A DNA stretch of 64,000 bases from Misgurnus anguillicaudatus (lineage: Eukaryota; Chordata; Actinopteri; Cypriniformes; Cobitidae), in contig NC_073348.2 of the NCBI RefSeq assembly GCF_027580225.2, forward strand, positions 40,924,501-40,988,500, given 5' to 3'. How positions within the stretch are numbered: position 1 is the stretch's first letter; every line of letters starts with the position of its first letter. Under the pieces are notes generated by a model. The model did not search any database, had not been told where the DNA came from, and saw only the letters and a list, made by a program, of their open reading frames with translations. Positions 62,801 through 64,000 of this stretch are shown here, in pieces. Made by a program: the position numbers and the translations under genes.

Positions 62801-64000
62801 ATGAAGCTAACATGATGTTAACATGATTTATCATGAAGCTAACATGATTTAACATGAAGCTAACATGATTTTCTATGACGTTAACGTGATTTAGAATGAA
62901 GCTAACATGATGCTAGCATGATTTAACATGATGCTAACATGATTTATCATGAAGCTAACATGATTTAACATGAAGCTAACATGATTTAGCATGAAGCTAA
63001 CATGATTTAGCATGAAGCTAACATGATTTTAACATGATTTATCATGAAGCTAACATGATTTAACATGAAGCTAACATGATTTACTATGACGTTAACATGA
63101 TTTAGAATGAAGCTAACATGATTTTAGCATGATTTAACATAAAGCTAACATGATTTAGCATAAGATTAACATGATTCTAGTATGATTTAACAGGATTTAA
63201 CATGAAGCTAACATGATTTAGCATGAAGGTAAAATGGTTAAACATGAAGCTAACATGATTTAGCATAAAGTTAGCATGAAGCCAGCATGATTTAACATGA
63301 TTTAACATAAAGTTAGCATGAAGCTAACATGATTTAACATGATTTAACATAAAGCTAACATGATTTACCATGAAGCTAACATGATTTAGCATGAAGCTAA
63401 CATGATTTTAACATGATTTATCATGAAGCTAACATGATTTAACATGAAGCTAACATGATTTACTATGACGTTAACATGATTTAGAATGAAGCTAACATGA
63501 TTCTAGCATGATTTAACATGAAGCTAACATGATTTAGCATAAGATTAACATGATTCTAGTATGATTTAACAGGATTTAACATGAAGCTAACATGATTTAG
63601 CATGAAGGTAACATGGTTAAACATGAAGCTAACATGATTTAGCATAAAGTTAGCATGAAGCTAACATGATTTAACATGATTTAACATAAAGTTAGCATGA
63701 AGCTAACATGATTTAACATGATTTAACATAAAGCTAACATGATTTAGCATGAAGCTAGCGTTTAGTGCACTCTTACCTTAAAATGGGAGTCATGTTTGTT
63801 TGTAGCCTGCAGGGCGGCGGTGTATCGCTCTTCTAGCAACTCCAAAGCAGATAATACTGCAGGGGTCGAGGCTTTGGCCCTGATGACCACAGAATCACTG
63901 GAGCCCTCTGACCTCTTTCTGATTGGCTGAGAGAGTAGGACCCGCTTGTCCGCCCAGCGCATCATCCACTCCAGCAGCCTGGCCAGCTGAGGAAACCGAG
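50740..64000 (-). CDS. cplane1: cplane1, ciliogenesis and planar polarity effector 1 (3' half, 29 exons)
   Basis: Exons joined in transcript order give 1,402 residues plus a stop with no frame break; the 5' exons lie beyond 64000. CPLANE1 (C5orf42/JBTS17, about 3,200 residues in human) is a subunit of the CPLANE complex with Intu, Fuz and Wdpcp, which works at the ciliary base; loss causes Joubert and oral-facial-digital syndromes (family knowledge). Recognised features include RFPQLARLLEWMMRW at the right edge, LQQINFMSLMQVVGASF, VTFRPEDSIIPPDE, a coiled-coil-like SEMDAQLLRLQDIADHMDRE, a very basic helix LRIWMRRKQRERLTEY, and the C-terminal STGSVLSKLDWDAIEKI. A 12-residue poly-Pro tract lies in the largest exon. 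Identification is from recalled family sequence and expected neighbourhood with wdr70; a BLASTP search would settle it. No signal peptide or membrane segment is visible in this half. Confidence 0.88.
50993..51126 (-). CDS. cplane1: cplane1 window exon 28
   Basis: Residues 1311-1355, including DTDVRHVMSPWKRSIDINRI then LRLADQE. Acceptor CATAG, donor GTGTGA. Confidence 0.88.
51205..51291 (-). CDS. cplane1: cplane1 window exon 27
   Basis: Residues 1282-1311, ASALPGDRLSQVTRRGMLTD then VKGKKTIHQ. Acceptor TTTAG, donor GTAAGA. Confidence 0.86.
51361..51658. mobile_element. TTAA-type MITE (AGGTGCCA ends), 298 bp
   Basis: TTAA at 51357-51360 and 51659-51662. Ends AGGTGCCATAGAATG and CATTCTTTGGCACCT. 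A shortened relative of 19529-20163, inside the cplane1 intron between window exons 26 and 27. Confidence 0.85.
51887..52044 (-). CDS. cplane1: cplane1 window exon 26
   Basis: Residues 1229-1282, Ser/Lys/Arg-rich and probably disordered, ending SSRLGLHRPG. Acceptor TTCAG, donor GTTCAT (weak). The same frame stays open 62 bases into the intron, so the donor is chosen by phase with exon 27. Confidence 0.82.
52045..52442. other. cplane1 intron with a short GC-rich block
   Basis: AT-rich intron with one abrupt GC-rich stretch at 52322-52352 (GGTGGGGCCTGCCCCCCCGG and GACCCCGCAAGC). It may be a transposon remnant; class unknown. Confidence 0.4.
52443..52553 (-). CDS. cplane1: cplane1 window exon 25
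   Basis: Residues 1192-1229, KMVLQEHYEQRARDACSLIT then DLLTTPLNL. Acceptor TTCAG, donor GTCAGT. Confidence 0.88.
52687..52742 (-). CDS. cplane1: cplane1 window exon 24
   Basis: Residues 1174-1192, NPTSVDLATNKKAKEERDK. Acceptor TGCAG, donor GTAAGA. Confidence 0.85.
52835..53309. mobile_element. TTAA-type MITE (AGGGGACAT ends), 475 bp
   Basis: TTAA at 52831-52834 and 53310-53313. Ends AGGGGACATTTCACA and CATGATATGTCCTCT. Collinear with 34288-34792 over its length (CCCAGAGTACATATG, GGTGTGTCC, GATTAAGGGGTGGTA, GACATCACAAGGGGAG). In the cplane1 intron between window exons 23 and 24. Confidence 0.87.
53418..53577 (-). CDS. cplane1: cplane1 window exon 23, basic helix
   Basis: Residues 1120-1173, MMEEERRDLRIWMRRKQRER then LTEYHKQREKKREAEHRPF. 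A long, highly charged helix; the WMRRKQRERLTEY block matches the recalled WMKRKRKERMAxY block of mammalian CPLANE1. Acceptor TGCAG, donor GTGAGA. Confidence 0.92.
53578..54572. other. cplane1 intron between window exons 22 and 23
   Basis: No exon. 54045-54200 carries the dispersed TTAGTTAATGCATTAACTAA element (compare 21480-22300). Confidence 0.5.
54573..54704 (-). CDS. cplane1: cplane1 window exon 22
   Basis: Residues 1076-1120, TRVDETLGLTGLSDVRDILS then ELIRDGALSRSALGL. Acceptor TTCAG, donor GTGACG. Confidence 0.88.
54783..54816 (-). CDS. cplane1: cplane1 window exon 21 (34-nt microexon)
   Basis: Residues 1065-1076, DLTDSLLDDSET. Acceptor TGCAG, donor GTAAGA. Required to bring exon 22 into frame. 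Confidence 0.83.
54910..54945 (-). CDS. cplane1: cplane1 window exon 20 (36-nt microexon)
   Basis: Residues 1053-1065, VKPERRVQDIDR. Acceptor TTCAG, donor GTGAGT. Length divisible by three, so it could be skipped without a frameshift. Confidence 0.83.
55142..55252 (-). CDS. cplane1: cplane1 window exon 19
   Basis: Residues 1016-1053, EKHDKLNFGLAAVQERGEEE and onward. Acceptor AACAG, donor GTACTG. Confidence 0.85.
55342..55432 (-). CDS. cplane1: cplane1 window exon 18
   Basis: Residues 986-1016, LVNSIETQHPVMTPSVERGL then YSRPLTILQK. Acceptor GTTAG, donor GTTAGA. Confidence 0.83.
55603..55838 (-). CDS. cplane1: cplane1 window exon 17, coiled-coil segment
   Basis: Residues 907-985. Second half MSRSQISARLSEMDAQLLRL then QDIADHMDREFTNTRM has a heptad-like pattern expected of a short coiled coil. 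Donor GTACCA. The acceptor is a tandem CAGCAG: splicing may start at 55838 or 55835, both in frame, adding or removing one Ala. Confidence 0.9.
55934..56114 (-). CDS. cplane1: cplane1 window exon 16
   Basis: Residues 847-907, NAEGRRFINVIDLTDDSLLH and onward. Acceptor TGTAG, donor GTACAC. The motif INVIDLTDDSLL looks like a conserved short segment. Confidence 0.87.
56189..56316 (-). CDS. cplane1: cplane1 window exon 15
   Basis: Residues 804-846, SIGNGDLVDVAPVVPPDVFL then NLRFSKDHSSDQ. Acceptor TACAG, donor GTAAGT, ends in phase 0. Confidence 0.87.
56603..56674 (-). CDS. cplane1: cplane1 window exon 14
   Basis: Residues 780-804, GPSHFITDKAVSVQVPSPPR then MQFA. Acceptor TCCAG, donor GTAAGC. 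Confidence 0.85.
56766..56900 (-). CDS. cplane1: cplane1 window exon 13
   Basis: Residues 735-780, TFESELTGQMLLDKMYSTSA then ELHAFASMQKRPPEIQDAC. Acceptor TTTAG, donor GTATGT. Confidence 0.88.
57004..57058 (-). CDS. cplane1: cplane1 window exon 12
   Basis: Residues 717-735, IPSPAEVLDQNDGYVIPLG. Acceptor TATAG, donor GTAAGA. Lies immediately left of the minisatellite. Confidence 0.85.
57061..58372. repeat. 19/20-bp minisatellite (GATTCACTGTAGCTTTACA)
   Basis: About 65-70 units of two main types, GATTCACTGTAGCTTTACA and GATTCACTGTAGTTTTATTT, in mixed order. Fills nearly the whole intron between cplane1 window exons 11 and 12. A local variant near 58110-58170 includes GTGGATCTACCGTAAT twice. 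Confidence 0.96.
58401..58485 (-). CDS. cplane1: cplane1 window exon 11
   Basis: Residues 688-716, basic RQKRREEKNKDEK followed by IGVTFRPEDSIIPPDE. Acceptor ATCAG, donor GTTTGA. The 19/20-bp minisatellite begins 28 bp past the donor. Confidence 0.88.
58610..58776 (-). CDS. cplane1: cplane1 window exon 10
   Basis: Residues 633-688, GVRISTPLVQTPRLIPLEEL then LRWTAGKQT. Acceptor TTAAG, donor GTGATT. Confidence 0.88.
58860..59546 (-). CDS. cplane1: cplane1 window exon 9, large proline-rich exon
   Basis: Residues 404-632, 687 nt, the largest exon here. Begins DLEQLTIRSDWAQNAQ, then GLRLLQLQPTQPSLLR, twelve consecutive Pro (bases about 59274-59309, a CCT repeat), VREAWTPNLHLPS, and a Pro/His-rich tail. 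Acceptor TAAAG, donor GTGAGT. Long antisense reading frames across it are shadows of its GC-richer sequence. Confidence 0.92.
59638..59919 (-). CDS. cplane1: cplane1 window exon 8
   Basis: Residues 310-403, starting LQQINFMSLMQVVGASFTNL, a hydrophobic conserved block, then a Ser/Gln-rich disordered stretch. Acceptor TTCAG, donor GTACAA; both ends in phase 0. Confidence 0.9.
60009..60198 (-). CDS. cplane1: cplane1 window exon 7
   Basis: Residues 246-309, ending IQTDPVRQLLQDELFRLVQ, which leads into the conserved LQQINFMSLMQ of the next exon. Acceptor GTCAG, donor GTGACT. Confidence 0.88.
60284..60346 (-). CDS. cplane1: cplane1 window exon 6
   Basis: Residues 225-246, SEGNQVSCETQHHDAPVDAN. 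Acceptor TTCAG, donor GTTTCG. Poorly conserved; supported by phase and splice sites. Confidence 0.78.
60504..61177. mobile_element. CCCTTAACTGG / CGCCAGTTAA-ended MITE, interrupted
   Basis: Left AACCCTTAACTGGTGCAGGG; right GGGACTGCGCCAGTTAAATT, its inverse. Contains GTTTTACCAACAACGGCCAC and TAGGTGTCAATGGTTTGCTG, inverted relative to 9371-9660. Confidence 0.7.
60917..61141. mobile_element. inner hAT-like MITE (CAGGGTTCCCA ends)
   Basis: Left ACAGGGTTCCCATGGGTCAT; right GGAATTTGAGTGGAAACCCT, the inverse. It splits the outer element between ATCCAAAATA and AAATATTGAAG, which are continuous (GCAAAATATTGAAG, read in inverse) in the copy at 9400. Confidence 0.7.
61589..61644 (-). CDS. cplane1: cplane1 window exon 5
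   Basis: Residues 207-225, TLTLADLECPNTDEHSDEQ. Acceptor TACAG, donor GTGAGT. Confidence 0.83.
61727..61809 (-). CDS. cplane1: cplane1 window exon 4
   Basis: Residues 179-206, DESTVKDVTEASLLSSNQSR then AIREAKAQ. Acceptor TATAG, donor GTGATT, ends in phase 0. Confidence 0.85.
61903..62051 (-). CDS. cplane1: cplane1 window exon 3
   Basis: Residues 129-179, acidic: VNEVENVADQIDTQLSEEED and onward. Acceptor CACAG, donor GTTAGA (weak but frame-consistent). Confidence 0.85.
62206..62369 (-). CDS. cplane1: cplane1 window exon 2
   Basis: Residues 75-129, GPVVRASEASSDSVLRSITD and onward, acidic. Acceptor AAGCAG, donor GTGAGT. It starts 16 bp from the edge of the 21-bp minisatellite, whose bases form the polypyrimidine-poor acceptor region. 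Confidence 0.85.
62385..63760. repeat. 21-bp minisatellite (AACATGATTTAGCATGAAGCT)
   Basis: About 65 units of 21 bp (with some shorter variants) filling the intron between cplane1 window exons 1 and 2. A block of about 190 bp at 63040-63235 is repeated at 63420-63615, an offset of about 379 bp or 18 units. Minus-strand frames through it (62533-62802) are artefacts. Confidence 0.97.
63777..64000 (-). CDS. cplane1: cplane1 window exon 1 (partial, runs off right edge)
   Basis: Fragment residues 1-74, starting RFPQLARLLEWMMRWADKR, with an amphipathic helical look. Donor GTAAGA. The exon is open to the last base of the window, so its acceptor lies outside. Confidence 0.88.

Noticed and set aside
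62533..62802. 89-codon frame with MLNHVSFMLNHVSF repeats
   Set aside because: Translation of the 21-bp minisatellite, whose unit length is a multiple of three and lacks a stop in that frame.
1..64000. tRNA, rRNA or microRNA genes
   Set aside because: No complete tRNA cloverleaf, rRNA segment or recognised microRNA hairpin was seen apart from SINE-borne Pol III boxes.
1..64000. An undescribed multi-gene system
   Set aside because: All supported coding sequence belongs to two known vertebrate genes; the remaining structure is transposons, simple repeats and unclassified intronic DNA.

Overview
This is vertebrate nuclear DNA, most likely from a teleost of the carp/zebrafish group (Cypriniformes). 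The genes are split into many short exons with consensus splice sites. The introns are AT-rich and crowded with DNA transposons and MITEs (Tc1, hAT-like, TTAA-target piggyBac-like) plus tRNA-derived SINEs whose 3' tail resembles the fish DANA-type tail. The species cannot be fixed from the sequence alone. Nothing prokaryotic or viral was recognised.

Two genes, both on the minus strand, account for all convincing coding sequence. (1) wdr70 (WD-repeat protein 70) starts at 49773 and runs leftward. Fifteen coding exons ending at 1871 give an unbroken 525-residue frame; the C-terminal exons lie beyond the left edge. (2) The 3' half of cplane1 (ciliogenesis and planar polarity effector 1, the C5orf42/Joubert syndrome 17 protein) runs from the right edge to a stop at 50740. 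Twenty-nine exons join into one 1,402-residue open frame. Every exon junction of both genes was phased by hand and none breaks the frame. The genes lie in tandem: the cplane1 stop codon is 966 bp upstream of the wdr70 start codon, and the gap contains a two-copy direct duplication of about 330-360 bp.

Layout from left to right: 1-1870, region past wdr70 exon 15 with SINE pieces and a 19-bp minisatellite; 1871-10023, wdr70 exons 15-11; 10024-24211, a 14-kb intron; 24212-24386, exon 10; 24387-37113, a 12.7-kb intron with a transposon holding two younger transposons; 37114-49773, exons 9-1, with a Tc1 remnant, hAT-like MITEs and an ATCC microsatellite in the introns; 49774-50739, intergenic; 50740-64000, cplane1, with two long intronic minisatellites (57061-58372 and 62385-63760) and several MITEs.

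The two products are not known to act together. WDR70 is a nuclear WD40 protein linked to chromatin and the DNA-damage response. CPLANE1 is a subunit of the CPLANE complex needed for ciliogenesis and Hedgehog signalling. No undescribed biological system was found. The most informative unusual structures are stacked, datable transposon insertions with readable target-site duplications, the higher-order organisation of the minisatellites, and the direct cplane1-wdr70 adjacency.
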